From: Zymoseptoria tritici IPO323
Lineage: Eukaryota; Ascomycota; Dothideomycetes; Mycosphaerellales; Mycosphaerellaceae
Direction: 5' to 3'
Assembly: GCF_000219625.1 (NCBI RefSeq)
Contig: NC_018215.1
Location: 2,046,001 to 2,110,000 of the forward strand
DNA length: 64,000 bases
The position numbers and the translations under genes are program-made. The notes under the pieces were generated by a model, which saw only the letters and a list, made by a program, of their open reading frames with translations, was not told the DNA's origin and did no database searches. Positions within the stretch are counted from its first letter, which is position 1. Every line of letters begins with the position of its first letter. Shown in pieces: positions 1-12,694 of this stretch.

Positions 1-3000
1 GTTGAGGCGGAGAATTGCGGCCTGACCTGGAGTGAATGACAATGACATGGCTATGGAGCTGCCGTTGCGCGGCTGAACAATACTTGAAGATGAACGTCCT
101 TCACGCCGATACCGAGTCCAGGTCCGAAAGTGAGCATCCTTCACGCCAAGTGGACGTCCTAGACACCGACACCTCGAGACTATCCGAGTAAGCATCTACA
201 GACTTTGCCGGCAGCGATACGATCGTAAGGTCAGACGGAAATTTCTAGAGGGTAGGTGAATGCGGCGCGCATTGTCACATGCAAGTTCCGACTTTGTCGG
301 CTTCGCCGCCCTCTCTGGCCTTATGCCAGGCATTCACCACTGGAGGACGAGCTACAGGTCAACTGGCGTAAGAATGGAGAACGTCAATGGCAAGCACGAG
401 ATCTCGCAGCTTCAAGCGCAGCAATACATCTTCCTGGAAACCACCTCGAGATCTGCGCCGCGTACTGTCCGAGCAAAAATCGAGGCAGCAGGCTGCGTCA
501 AATGCTGGGACATTAGAGACGACAGCCTCTTGCACCTGTTCTAGCAACCAGCTTCGGTGCTTCGACCAGCTCCTGAGCCTATACCCAAGACAACGAGTCG
601 TTTCTCGCGAGAAGCCGGGCGGCAATCGATATGCGGTGTGGGAGCTTCGTGCATGCCAGGTCTTGGCTCTTAATGTCGTGCTCTTCTGGACCAGATCTGG
701 ACAACTTGAGCTGAGTATGCTGATTTTGAGGACGCGCAGACATCCCAGCGACTTTGGAGATGTCTTGACCTGGCACGTCAGAGCCCTCACATGGAACAGC
801 GGAAACGAACCTCAGGAGTCAGGATGCCAGGACACAGGCAGTTCAAGTCATGACTTTGTTGCAGACGCCAGACGATCTCAACCGGTGGAAGTTGTTCTTT
901 TCAAGTTCCACGACGCATTCATTGTTTCTTGCAACGTTGGCTTTCGCTGCTCGCGACTGCAGCAACCGTACCACAATGAGTCTATAGTGGCATATGTCGT
1001 TCGCCAATCCTGTCAAGACTGAACCAGCGCGGTCAAGAACACTGTGGCCGATTCCGGACCAAGAGGCTTCGTGCAAGAGCGAGCTCGCAATGATTCTCCA
1101 TCTTCTCCGGGTCGCTTAGCAATTAGCATGCCTATATCGGTGCGCCTTCCGCATCATTCCAATCTGTCATCGTCAGCTTCATCCGATGTCGCCAGCTGCA
1201 AGAGTCAAGAAGGTTGGACGGATTTCAAGCGTGGCAGGATGTCGGCACTTTAGTGCACGTGGTTGTGAGCAGTCGCGGAACAAATGCTATTGTGGCGCAA
1301 TCTTCGGAGCTGAAAGCGCACTTTGAGCTCTTTGGCTTCTCGGATGCGAGCCGCGATGGGGCATGGATGGTTCGCGGATCAAGTGGCATGGCACGAGAGT
1401 ACGAACGTACGAGACAGACTTTAGCGCAACTGGCGCGAGCGACGCCGAGCCGGATTGAGTTGACAATTCCGCGAAGTCTGCCTGTTCAATGGCGAGATGG
1501 CGTTTTGCTGGGAAGTCGGGCAGTCAGTTGCGAACGCACCGCAAACGATTCCAAGCTCGCATGTCCTCTGACGGTACGGTCATTTGACATTCACCGCCAC
1601 CCACCGTAGGATAATCGACGCCATCACGCAGCAGGTCGCAGCAAGTGCTTCCCACCTATCATCGCCATCATCACCAATGAAAAGTCGCTCGCGTCATGCA
1701 TTGCACATGAACCCCTACATCCTGCAGTCATGCAGCCCTATCGCTTCGCCTTGTCAGCGTACCGGGCCAGGAAAGACAAACAATAAGCCTCCCTGGCCTT
1801 GCAGCGTATCCAGCCTTGACTGCGGCACCCACGGATCCTCTACCGTGGTTGCACGCTGCCGGCTGCGGGGATGGTAGCATTGGCCTCGCAAAACGCGGTA
1901 CGAAAGATGACGGTCTCATTTGATGGCGACTTGAGGTCCACGTGGAATATTGTGCTCAGAGTTCAAGCCCTCGGCTAGGAGGTACGTCGTTCGCGACGTG
2001 AGAGGTCGCAAGCTCCGAGACGTGCATGTGAATCGTCCAGTAGCTCTTGATCGAGCGGCAGAGCTTCGATGATCCTCAAAGTTTGAACTAAACAGGGCTG
2101 TAACTCGTGCTAGCATCAGCGTTCCATCGCTCGATTGAGCTAATTAGATTCTTGCAATTGGCAGAGTGCAATCGCAGATCTTCGATGGCTTGCGTTAGGA
2201 AGAATCGACGTGCCGAAACGTCGGATCCTGTTCGAAATCTGGAAAGGTGATATGATGGCTCATTCCGGAGGCTTGCTGCTTGCACACTGCTTCGCATGCA
2301 CAATCTGTTGCTGCTCGCGATGGCAACAAAAAGGGGGCATTGCTAACATTCATGGATGTGTACACTAATAGACACTCGAACGTGAGATACATGGTCTGGT
2401 AGAATGTCAACATCCGATTGGTCTCGCTACGACCTGCAGGCCCGCTGCTCTTACTCATCAAGAGAGAAACCGAATGTTGATTGAGGTTGAACGATTGGAC
2501 GAGTGCAATATCGAAGGCGTATTCCGAGCACCGAATACGTGGATCACACTTCTTCAAATTGACGTCTCAGTCGCACCGATGTTCTCTTGCACCGCGAATT
2601 CTTCTGGTGTCACCAACACAATGTTCAAAATAGATTCTGCTTGCGTGGGGAGATCTGCAGAAACGATGTTCGCTCGTCTTCGTGCCAGTCGTGAGTGATT
2701 GGCCCCATCCGAGTGACTGGCAGGCCTTGTACGAAATCAAAATGACGAATGATCCTTTTCACTGCGGCATCAAGGAGAAGCAAGTCCGTTGGCTACCAAT
2801 ATCCTGGTCTGGGGAAGGAAGCCTTGTGGATGCCACGTGGGCTAGCACTTGCCGCGCTGCCGAAAACCGGAGAAGGTTGCCGCCGTGCTGACGAGAACCT
2901 TGGAAGTTGCGTTTCATTCGACGACCCGTCCACGCTAATATGAACGAAGCAAACTCTCCTTTGTGATCGATGACACCTCGTCAAGCAACGTCGAACAGCT

Positions 3001-5148
3001 AATGACAAGTCGTGTCGCTTGACCGAAGAGGTCCTGTTCCGGTGAAGCGAAAACTGTGTTGTACTCCAGCGATTTTGGCTCGGCAGTGACAGACAACCAA
3101 GGGAGAGGTCCTTATCATGCACAACGCGGACAGCAACCGTGACGATGATTGAGACGTCAGCAAGTCATCGAGATGCACCCATGTCATGATGAATGGAAGA
3201 TGTAGTCAGGGGTGCGATCGTGATATGGCTCCGATAAATCACATGTTCGATCATGTTTGACGTGCTCCATGGTCGTCACGCCTTGCACATGACAACAGCT
3301 TCCTGCAGGATAAGCATTGGAAGTACCTTTCGTAGTCGCCGATGATTATTCCTTTCAGAGCGAGGCGAAGCGAGGTGGCTTCGGTCTCGCCGAAGAGGCG
3401 CAAAACAAGCTTTCGTAGCGCATCTGACCTGTGCCAAGGATAGGGCATGCAGATGACACTACCTCCTTCGGCCCCACGCCGAAGCAGCAGCAGCAGCAGC
3501 AGCACGCTCAGTCGTCGATCAGGCATCGTGTGCTGTTGATAGAGACTGTAGTCTTGGTTTGGCGTCTCTGCAAGACCTCCACATCGCTTAGGCATGTAAC
3601 GACGAGGTTGACAGACCTAGAGAGAACATCAGCCCTACGGGGCGAAATGGGACACGGTTTGCTAGTGCTGGGGAAGCTGCAGAATAAGCAAATCAACCTT
3701 CGACCCATGCAGGCTAACAGGCGCAAATGCCATCGACTTGACAAAGTATGTATATTCGACGAAGCCATGACACCATCGTCTCAGGGTGTCGCAACGTATC
3801 GCGCACACGCTTCGACGTTGCATGACGGTAGTAGCAGTCTCTTGCAGTGGGAGAGGAAGAGCCAAAGAAGAAGGAAGACGCCCAGCGTGGTATAGTGAGT
3901 GTCGCCTTACCCGCAATCCTGTGAAGGATGGAAACCTTGTCGTGTGCAATCTGAGGATGCAAGTGGTGCTGGCCGATTGGCGCCGCTCCTCGGTCCTCAC
4001 CGGTTTGCAAATTGAGCAAGCCCTCAGTGTGCAGTCGTTGTAGAGCGAGCACCACACGCAGAACGGTGCACGTTCAGATGGATGGTCAGGAGAGGGTCAC
4101 GATGTGATGCAGCGACTTCACCGGAATATGCGTGGAATGGAAGACACCGTTTCGTCTCGCGGTGAAGACCATTCACGCAAACCGGGTGCTAAACTAGATC
4201 AGGCGCTAGTGAGCTCGACCTCAGTCCTATTGCGGTTAGAGGTAGCCAAAATTAAACTTTGTGCACCAAACCAGACCGCTCAGCCACGTCTCCCGCACGG
4301 GAATCATGTGCATCACACTAAAATCGCGGACGAGCGAATCATTCCCGCCAACCTGCGCCGGCGACATGGACTCCTCTCCTTCTCCTTCCACTTTCCAAGA
4401 TGTCGTCGTGCGGTCATCCCGCTGGCAGACCACGTTGCACATCGGGACCCCCATCAAGCCTCGTCTCCGCTTGCGTCTGCTCCCAAAAAGGTGGCTTGCA
4501 AGGATTCATGCATCCTCTGGACAGCTTTGCGACTGCGGAGAGCGCAGATCGGGGCATATGGGCCGCTTCATTCCTTCTCTCAGACGGCTATGCTGGCTTG
4601 CTACAGGTCCGACATTGCCTGTCCGCCCCGGACATGCTGCCATGCATACCATTGACTGGTGCCGACCGATGAGGAAGTAGGTCGTCAAGGCTGTGTGGTA
4701 CCAATCTGCGCGCTCACCGTTGACGAGGCCACTCCGAGGAGGCATGCCGCATACTCCGGAGCGCACTAGGAGAGTTAGCAGACAGGTACAGTACAGGAAC
4801 AGCCTACCGGAACCTTGTCCATCCTCCTCGCATGCACCGTTCTTGGGTTTGGCCGTAAGGCAGAGCTCGGTTTAGGCAGGGTCCCACACCCGTGGCTCGT
4901 GCTAGACTGCGCATCAGAGACCGGTGCGTGTGATATACTAATAATCTTGTCCCTTCCTCTTCATACATAGGCTTATCCTTCGCCCCCTTCGCATGTCTGA
5001 TTGATCTTTCCATCTGCCCGCTTCTTGTTCAACTCATACAACACAGTGTTGTTTGAACATCCTGCTCCACGTACCTGCATACTGTACCTTGACAGCTCGC
5101 ATCATTGGATGCGATCTCAGCTCGGTCCAAAACATCATAGCAGCCCAG
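1..5148. other. gene-poor stretch, no supported gene
   Basis: No open frame here has a recognisable domain, a signal peptide or a convincing exon series. The longer frames (for example 387-1022 on + and 359-790 on -, or 4104-4655 on +) overlap each other antisense and look random. A short CAG microsatellite of about six units sits at 3485-3502. The right end should contain the promoter and leader of the C2H2 regulator that starts at 5228. Base composition is not obviously AT-rich, so strong RIP decay is not visible. Decayed or rapidly evolving coding cannot be excluded. Confidence 0.5.
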
Positions 5149-5227
5149 GTGAGCATGGCCATGCCGACTCCGAAATCGAGGAGAATTTAGACTGACAAAG
5201 ATCGATTCTCTTAATAGCACATTCACC

Positions 5228-7476
5228 ATGGACGACTTTGGCAAGCAACATTCTCGAGACGTGACTTCTGGGAACGACTTCACCCTCTACCCATATTCAG
5301 AGAGCTGGAGCCGAGAGCACTCGTACCCATCGACAACCTACGCCGAACAAGCCTATCTCACAGCACCTTTCGAGCCGTACAAACAACAAGACTACACCCG
5401 CTTGCAGGAACAGTATCAATTCGGTGCCAATCAAGCAATCAGCCACGCAAAACGGCACCTCCACAGCGCCCACTCCAACTACTCACCTGCTCACTCGGTC
5501 GCGCACTCTTTCGACCATCACTACCTCAATCACATTGCGAGTGTCTCCGATTCCAGTGCATCAGTACAGAGCACGATCTCTTCTGCGATGGGCTCTCCTT
5601 CGGCACAGCATCATAATGACTGGAGCCACCACAACTACCCTTCGATCGTTCAGCACGATGGTACGTTCGCACAGAGCGTCGACAACAACATGGACATTCC
5701 TGCACCCGAGAAAGGGTGTGTTGGTGAGTCAACGAATTCACTTTCATCTCAGGCACAACGACCTTCGCCCACCATGATTTCACTTCCGTCCATGCATGCA
5801 CCTGCTTCTGGTTCATTTCCAAGTCAACTCCGACGCAGAGGCAACACTCTTTCTTCGAAGGAGGATCAATCCCTGCAGCTAGCCAGCTCTTCTGTCATGA
5901 GCACGCCGCAAGCATCTGCGACGCCATGTCCTTCGTTCTTTTCTTCTTCCTCCGTTGGCCATTTCGTTCTTCCTCTACAGTCTTTATGTCCGTCATTTCT
6001 AGGCGCATTCTTTCTCGCAGCTGCAACCAATTCACGACAATTTCGCTGACCATGGCAATAGATCCATCGCTGATTCAACCTTACTCGCCAGCGCAATATG
6101 TCGGTAATCAGTTTCAAGAGATGAATGAGATGCCGTCTCCTAGGCAGCAGATTGGATACGCAGCGACAGCCTCGCCGGAGCCTTCAAGCACATCGATCGT
6201 CAGCCCAAGACAACAGGTCATCAAGACACAACGGCCCGACTCTCCATTCATGCGCCAAAATTCGTGGCAGCAATACCCACAGTCCAGCGACTCTCGACGT
6301 CGCTCCATCTCTTCCGCCCATTCCAAGCACAGCCATCACTCGACATCCTCAGACGAGTCGAACAAAGGCGTGTGCCCAATCCCGACCTGCGGTCGAAATG
6401 TCAAGGACCTCAAAGCGCACGCATTGACGCATCAGAATGAGCGACCGGAAAAGTGCTCGGTCGTTTCCTGCGAATACCACATCAAAGGATTCGCGAGAAA
6501 GTACGACAAGAACCGCCATACCTTGACGCACTATAAGGGGACAATGGTGTGTGGCTTCTGCCATGGTAGTGGGAGTGCCGCTGAGAAAAGCTTCAATCGT
6601 GCCGATGTGTTCAAGCGACACTTGACTTCAGTGCACGGCGTTGAGCAGACTCCTCAAAGCGCAAGGAGGAAGAGTCCAGCTGCCGGCAGCAAGAAGGCTG
6701 TCGAGGTGTCAAGAGATGCCACCGGCATGTGTTCGACATGCAGCAAGACCTTTGCCAGTGCGCAGGACTTTTACGAGCATCTTGATGATTGTGTGCTGCG
6801 AGTCGTGCAGCAAGCTGACCCTACCGATGCCATCAACGAGAAGCTCCTGTTGTCCGTGGCCGAGGACGACGAGGTCATTGCAACGCTGGCGCGGAACATG
6901 CTCCCGACGAACCTCGACTACGCCGCACCAACGACATTCGCCGAGAGCGAAGCAGATGAAGACGAAGACATGATCGAGGAAGACGACTCCAATGACGCCA
7001 CATATGGCAACCGGTCATCCAGGTCGAAGAGGCCCAGCTTGAAATCCCGACACTCCACCAAGTCCAACACCTCCCACGTCTCTTCCACTGGATCGGTCTG
7101 CAAGCCTACCCGCAAAGGCCTCACCTTGTCCAAGTCCGGCGTCTCCCTCGCCGCGCCACCCTCCAAAGATGGCCCAAAGCGCCGCAAGAACTACCCTCTC
7201 TCTTGGGGTGCGGCTCCCGATAAGATGAAGATGCGGAAGCGCGTGCTGTGTGTGTACGATGGACAACGGCGGTTGTGGAAGGACGATATGATGTTGAGTG
7301 CCGATCATGAAGTGCGCATCCCACTGACGGGTCCAGAGACCGAGGGCAGGCAGGAGGCGTGGATCACGGACTTGGATGTCCAGACTCTCAGGCGTGCAGA
7401 CGCTTTGCACAATGCGACCGAGGAGGAGAAGGGCCCTTGGGTGGAGGATGAGGAGCTGGAGAGGTTGATGCTGTGA
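5228..7476 (+). CDS. C2H2 zinc-finger transcription factor (conserved fungal family)
   Basis: Likely nuclear DNA-binding regulator of 636 aa. Two coding exons, 5228-5723 and 6062-7476, join across a GTGAGT donor and a CAATAG acceptor preceded by a CTGAC branch site; the join keeps frame. A leader intron is likely at 5149-5217 (GTGAGC to TTAATAG). The N-terminal 260 residues are Gln/Ser/His/Pro-rich and low complexity. Three closely spaced Cys/His fingers begin near residue 270 (CPIPTCG, then CSVVSCEYH and MVCGFC with paired H residues), and a fourth finger-like CSTCSKTF...HLDDC lies near 388-410. An acidic stretch (EDEDMIEEDD) follows, and a conserved tail around 537-580 contains YPLSWG and RVLCVYDGQRRLW. 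I recognise the arrangement as a conserved ascomycete protein but know no assigned function. The intron is long (338 bp) for this genome, so an alternative or retained form is possible. Confidence 0.85.
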
Positions 7477-8268
7477 GCGTGTGAAGTGTATGATCGGATG
7501 ATGTCGATGGTATGATGCTGATGAACCTGTGATGACTGGGTAGCCCAAATGTATGGTATTGATGAACCTGTAACCAGAGAAGGGATCCCAGCGTACATCA
7601 GCAAAGAAGTCGAGAAGTTGCTCAAGGGCAGTGAAAAGGATCCATCAACCAAGTCCAATATCTAATAAGCCAGCTTGTGGCGTGATCTGGGAAACCAGCG
7701 GAACTAACAGGGGTTGGTCAGTGCACGTCGTGTTCAAACAACTATGGTCTCTTCTTCCGACCCGTTATAATCGAGACTTCGAGATAACCTCGCAAGCCTT
7801 GAAAAAGGACGTCCGAGTTGTCTGGAGCATCATGTGGGCGAACCGCGACAAGCTGAGTCATGTGCAAGGCTGCGGACCATATTGCGCTTGCAGGAATCGG
7901 AAAAGCAGCGTGATCAACAGTCGACATAGTGAAAGCAATCTCTTGCATCTTGTGACGACGCAGGTAGCAGGCGGCAGGCAGCAGGCAGCGAGTCTTGTAG
8001 AGCTATCGCCTAAACCCTGCTCATGCAGAACTAGCCGATGAAGTCCCTTAGAAGCCAAGCGAGCTCAAACACGCCGTCGTCTCGCCGCACTCGGCACTTC
8101 CGTCTGGATGTCCAAATGACCGGAGCTTAGACGCTCCTAGCGTAGCAGTGTCTTAGAATAGTCTGATTGTTTGTCAAATCGCGGTGGAAAAAGTCGGGGG
8201 AAGCTGCAATCTCACCCTGCCTTGCTCACAGCGCAGTGCCTCACGACCAGAGGAAGATTCTTGCAGCC
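7477..8268. other. intergenic spacer
   Basis: Between the C2H2 gene and the downstream GMC oxidoreductase, same orientation. A 7631-8041 frame on + has no domain or splice support and is treated as chance. A short GGCAGGCAGCAGGCAGC-type imperfect repeat lies near 7970-7990. The promoter of the GMC gene should lie at the right end. Confidence 0.5.
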
Positions 8269-10342
8269 ATGAGATACTCAGCTGTCTGGCTCAGCGCCCT
8301 GCTGTGTCTGAGAACAGAGCTCGTGTCCGCCGAACATGCCACCGGCCAGGGGAAAAGACAGCTCCTCAACGCCGATATACTCGGAGCTCAAACGTACGAC
8401 TACGTGATCGTTGGAGGAGGTACCGCTGGTCTGGCCATTGCCAACAGGCTTTCTGCTGATGCTGTGAGCCCAATCGCCCTCCAAGAGTCGCAGGCCAGCA
8501 TGCTAAATACATTGATCCTGCACAGAGTATCACCGTGGCCGTCATTGAGGCTGGATCGCTGTATCAGGTCACAAATCCCTTGTTGAGCACATTTCCCGCC
8601 GGCGATGTCTTTTTCGTGGGCTCCGATCCGAAACAGCCGCTGGATGTGCAGCCTCTGGTTGACTGGAATCTTGTCACAGAGCCGCAGGCTGGTGCGAATG
8701 AGCGAAAGTTTCGCTATGCTAGAGGGAAGTGCTTGGGAGGAACAAGCGCCAGGAACTTCATGATCTACCAGCGGTGAGTGAAATGCCTTGCCAACTTACA
8801 GACTCGGCACTTAGAACAGGAGCACCGTCGCTGACGTCTCCATTATTTCCTTCAGTCCAACGAAGGGGTCGCTCCAGCAATGGGCAGATGCTGTCGATGA
8901 CCAGAGCTACACCTTCGACGAGTGGCTGCCAGACTTCAAGAGGAGTGTCGACTTCACACCTCCTGGTCCAACGAGGGCGACGAACGCGTCTGCAGAGTAC
9001 AATGCTGCTGCGTTCGACTCTGGCGCTGGCCCGCTTCAGGTCTCATACTCCAATTATGCCGGGCCCTTCTCAAGCTGGGTCGAAGGATCGTTGAACGAGA
9101 TAGGAATCGGGCACGCTCAGGACTTCAACAGCGGAAGTCTTATGGGCGCGCAATACTGCTCCTCGACCATTCGTCCGAAGACCCAGTCTCGAGAGACCTC
9201 ACAAACATCGTTCTTGAACGCTGCAACAACACGCTCAAACCTGAAGGTGTTCAGCGCTACCAAGGCCAAGAAGATCCTGTTCGACGCCGAGAAGAAAGCG
9301 ACGGGTGTACGAGTCACGACAGCTCTCAACTTGGTCGGTCTGACCATCAACGCGAGGCGGGAGGTCATTGTGAGCGGCGGTGCCTTCCACAGCCCTCAGC
9401 TCCTAATGGTCTCCGGTATTGGACCCGCCTCTACCCTGAGGCAGCATGGGATCGAGGTGATCTCAGATCTCGCAGGCGTCGGCCAGAACTTGATCGATCA
9501 CATTCTCTTCGGTCCGGCCTACCGTGTGAAAGTGGACACACTCTCGCGAATTGTCCAAGATCCCGTCTACCTTGCTGCGCAGGTCTTGGAGTACGCTCAA
9601 CAGCGTGGGCCGCTCGCCAATCCAGTGTGCGACTTCCTTGGTTGGGAAAAGGTGCCGAATTCGCTACGTGAATCGCTTTCTTCATCGTCCATAGCCGAGC
9701 TGGATCGATTTGATGCAGACTGGCCAGAGATCGAGTATCTCGGTGCGCCAGGTTACGTTGGAGCTTTCACGAATCTGTTTGCCACCCAGCCCGATGATGG
9801 CTACCAGTACGCCACCATTCTTGCGGCGCTTGTGGCACCCACGTCGGTAGGGAGTGTCACGATCAGCTCTGATGACACGGTAAGTAATCTCAAGAACGAT
9901 GCTGCTCGTGAATGTGCTGACCATTTCGTTTTAGGACGACTTACCCGTGATCGACCCGAATTGGCTGTCCACAAAGACTGATCAAGAGGTCGCCATCGCC
10001 GCGTACAAGCGCGTGCGTGAAGCGTTTGCCTCCAACTTCATGAAGCCAGTTCTTGCCGACGACGAAGAGTACTTTCCCGGTCCCGATGTTCAAACTGATG
10101 CGCAGATCCTGGAAGTCATTCGTAACACGTTGCAAACTGTATGGCACGCTAGCGGCACTTGCAAGATGGGAAGAGCTTCGGACAATATGGCCGTGGTGGA
10201 CAGTCGTGCGCGGGTCTTTGGAGTGACCGGTCTGAGAGTCGTCGATGCTTCTTCTTTCGCCCTTCTGCCTCCTGGCCATCCTCAGTCGGTCGTCTATGCT
10301 TTGGCAGAGAAGATATCGAGACACATCTTGAGTGATGACTGA
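8269..10342 (+). CDS. secreted GMC-family oxidoreductase (aryl-alcohol oxidase/choline dehydrogenase-like)
   Basis: FAD-dependent glucose-methanol-choline oxidoreductase of 624 aa, oxidising an alcohol or sugar substrate outside the cell. Exons 8269-8463, 8526-8773, 8856-9879 and 9935-10342 join with GTGAGC, GTGAGT and GTAAGT donors, all in phase. An N-terminal signal peptide of about 21 residues (MRYSAVWLSALLCLRTELVSA) is followed by the dinucleotide-binding motif VIVGGGTAG at 46-54, GMC signature 1 (RGKCLGGTSARNFMIYQR) near 130-148 and signature 2 (GAFHSPQLLMVSGIG) near 320. The catalytic histidine region HASGTCKMG lies near 558 and the second active-site histidine in PPGHPQ near 601, so the enzyme looks intact. 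The substrate cannot be read from sequence; the family includes aryl-alcohol oxidases, glucose oxidases and dehydrogenases. The start is chosen because it begins the signal peptide; an in-frame upstream ATG at 8167 would mask it. Confidence 0.93.
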
Positions 10343-10680
10343 GTGGCGGAACCGCCAGGGTCTGCGGGCTTGAGAGCACATCGAGTCGTATTCGATCGTG
10401 ATGGTACTTGGCGATATAGCGCGCGTGTTGTACGTAGAATTGTCAAACATTGATCATTGTGTTCGAGATGTTACCTTTCAAGATCTCCATGGCAGAACTT
10501 CGGCTAAGAGCGAGCTCTCTTATCGTGGCATGTGATAGACTAAGCGAAGCTCGACCACACGAGACACATCGTCACGAGAGCTGCTCACCGTCTTGAGTTG
10601 TTCTGTAGTGACAGCGCTGCAACGACCTCTTATTCACCTACAAACCCTCCATTTTCTTCGAGTTCGCGACCATCGCCAAC
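10343..10680. other. intergenic spacer and promoter region
   Basis: About 340 bp between the GMC gene and the transporter, same strand. It should hold the terminator of the first and the promoter of the second. No clear motif beyond short pyrimidine-rich tracts just before 10681. Confidence 0.4.
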
Positions 10681-12114
10681 ATGTCGAGAAGTCGCGCCCT
10701 TGTTCCTGTGCTCGTCGGCATGATGCTGTTGACTGGCGTCTGCAATACGCTGCTTACGAAGTATCAGGTACGCGTCGCACGAGTTGACAATGTGCTCCTA
10801 ACGCTGACTGAGATATCCTCCAGGACATGCAATGCATCTCCGACTGCGACACCGACCGACCAAAACGATTCGAGCAACCCGTCATCCAGACTCTGCAGAT
10901 GTTCGTGGGAGAGTCCGGCTGCTGGCTCGTCGTCTTCTTGTCCTACTTGTTCCGCCGCATACGAGGAAAGAGCGTGGCTTCCGGAACAGGCTACCAGTCG
11001 GTGAATACGCAGGATGGCGAGGACGATGAAGAGGTGGAGGATGACGAGGACGAGGCGGCAGCACACCTTTCTACGTCTCAAACACTCGTGGACCCTACCA
11101 ACATGGTCGTTAAACCTATCGTTGAAGGAGTGGAGAGGCAACCCCTCAGCGGTTGGAGAGTGGTGATGCTGGCGTTGCCTTCCACCTGCGATATCTGTGG
11201 CACAACATTGATGAACATTGGCTTGCTTTTCGTTGCGGCTTCTATATATCAGATGACGAGAGGAGCTCTGGTGCTGTTCGTTGGCTTATTCAGCGTACTC
11301 TTCCTCAAGCGTCATCTAACAGGATGGAAGTGGGCGAGCTTGTTCATCGTTGTGCTCGGAGTGGCTGTCGTTGGACTTGCTGGTGCTCTCGAGAACAAGG
11401 ACACTCAGCAGCATCCGAAACTACCTGGCGACACTCAGCCGCCGGAGGACTTGCTCGACAATGTTATGACGTTCGTTCGACGGGAAGCTTCAACTCTTGA
11501 GGTTCACACAGCCGCCGAGACTGTTCTCGGATTCTTCTTGATTGCCGTGGCTCAAATCTTCACCGCCACGCAGTTCGTCTTGGAGGAGAGCATCATGGAG
11601 CGATACTCGATGGATCCCATACAAGTCGTTGGCTGGGAGGGCGTGTTTGGCTTCCTGGTCACCCTGATCGGCATGGGTATTCTTCACGCGACTGTGGGCT
11701 CAACGCCTGCCGGCAAGGGAGGATACTTTGACGCAAGAGAGGGCTTTTACGAGATCTTCCACTACCCTGCGATCGGATTCACTTCACTTCTGATCATGAT
11801 ATCCATTGGGTAAGTACACGAAATATCTCGCTCGCTTGGCTAGACGCTAATCACCCACCAGCGGCTTCAACTTCTTCGGTCTGAGCGTTACTCGCAGCCT
11901 CTCTGCAACCTCCCGTTCCACCATCGACACTTGCCGAACACTGTTCATTTGGATAGTGAGCCTTGGTCTGGGGTGGGAGACCTTCAAGTGGCTGCAAGTC
12001 GTTGGGTTCGCCCTTCTTGTTTGGGGCACAGCGATTTTCAACGAGATTGTGCAGCCGCCGACCATAAAGTTACTTCGAAGGCAGAAGCGCGGAGCGATTG
12101 CGCTGGAGGAGTGA
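10681..12114 (+). CDS. SLC35F6-like drug/metabolite-family transporter
   Basis: Polytopic membrane protein of 441 aa in the drug/metabolite transporter superfamily, closest in layout to solute carrier 35 member F6. Exons 10681-10767, 10824-11809 and 11862-12114 join at GTACGC and GTAAGT donors in phase. The N terminus is a hydrophobic segment (ALVPVLVGMMLLTGVCNTLL). A cytosolic acidic loop at about 85-105 (GEDDEEVEDDEDEAAAH) is followed by many hydrophobic helices, including one beginning near CDICGTTLMNIGLLFVA and a typical family segment QMTRGALVLFVGLFSVLFL. The final exon gives two more helices and a basic tail (LLRRQKRG). The transported substrate is unknown; human SLC35F6 is a lysosomal/mitochondrial protein, but localisation here is inference. 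The gene ends 37 bp from the stop of the opposite-strand gene, so the two transcripts probably overlap at their 3' ends. Confidence 0.85.
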
Positions 12115-12151
12115 AGCCTTCTGCTTCAAACACATCAGATTCGCACCATTG

Positions 12152-12694
12152 CTAAAAGCTGTGCGCTCTCAAGTACTCTCGCTGGAGAAGATCCGCCAGT
12201 GCACCTCCCATGATCACATCAACGGGAGCCCAGTAGCGTGCACCAAGTCTGAACAGCAATCGAGCTGTCCACAGTCCACCTCCAATCGCCATTCCGACAT
12301 CGACATGCGTCCGCACTTCCTCTTCGTCCCTTCGCAACTCTCGCTCATGAGCCCAGCGAGGAATGAAGTTTCGATACTCAATTCCAGACGCCTGACAGAG
12401 GAAGATCAGAGGTGTAAGGAGGAGAGTTGTTCGGTGTATAGCCGTCAAAGTCTTTGCATTTCGGAATATCGAGGCGTGAGCCGTGAAGCCAAACTGCATG
12501 GCTTGAGACATATGTGCGACTCCACCGGCTCCAGCGATGAACGGTGCACAGTCGACGACCATTGCGGCGAGATCCATTCGATGAAAAGCATTCGGCAGTC
12601 TGTCGAAGTACTTGGTCGGATTCTGGCCTGGTTGAGGTCGCCATGCATTGTCGACGGGTGTCTTGCCCACCCAGTAGAAGATGTTCTGCGCCAT
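12152..12694 (-). CDS. conserved small membrane protein of unknown function
   Basis: Single-exon protein of 180 aa starting at 12694 (MAQNIFYWVGKTPVDNAW). I do not recognise a named domain. Four moderately hydrophobic segments are visible: around CAPFIAGAGGVAHMS, TTLLLTPLIFLCQASG, VGMAIGGGLWTARLLF and VDVIMGGALADLL, separated by a charged loop (HERELRRDEEEVRTH). This suggests a small multi-pass membrane protein, possibly of an organelle. It converges with the SLC35-like gene (37 bp apart) and its promoter side faces the CBM18 wall-protein gene about 0.9 kb away. The frame is long, uses codons evenly and is free of odd residues, so it is probably real. An overlapping antisense frame (12098-12838, +) is a shadow. 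Confidence 0.6.
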   Translation of the reverse strand: MAQNIFYWVGKTPVDNAWRPQPGQNPTKYFDRLPNAFHRMDLAAMVVDCAPFIAGAGGVAHMSQAMQFGFTAHASIFRNAKTLTAIHRTTLLLTPLIFLCQASGIEYRNFIPRWAHERELRRDEEEVRTHVDVGMAIGGGLWTARLLFRLGARYWAPVDVIMGGALADLLQREYLRAHSF

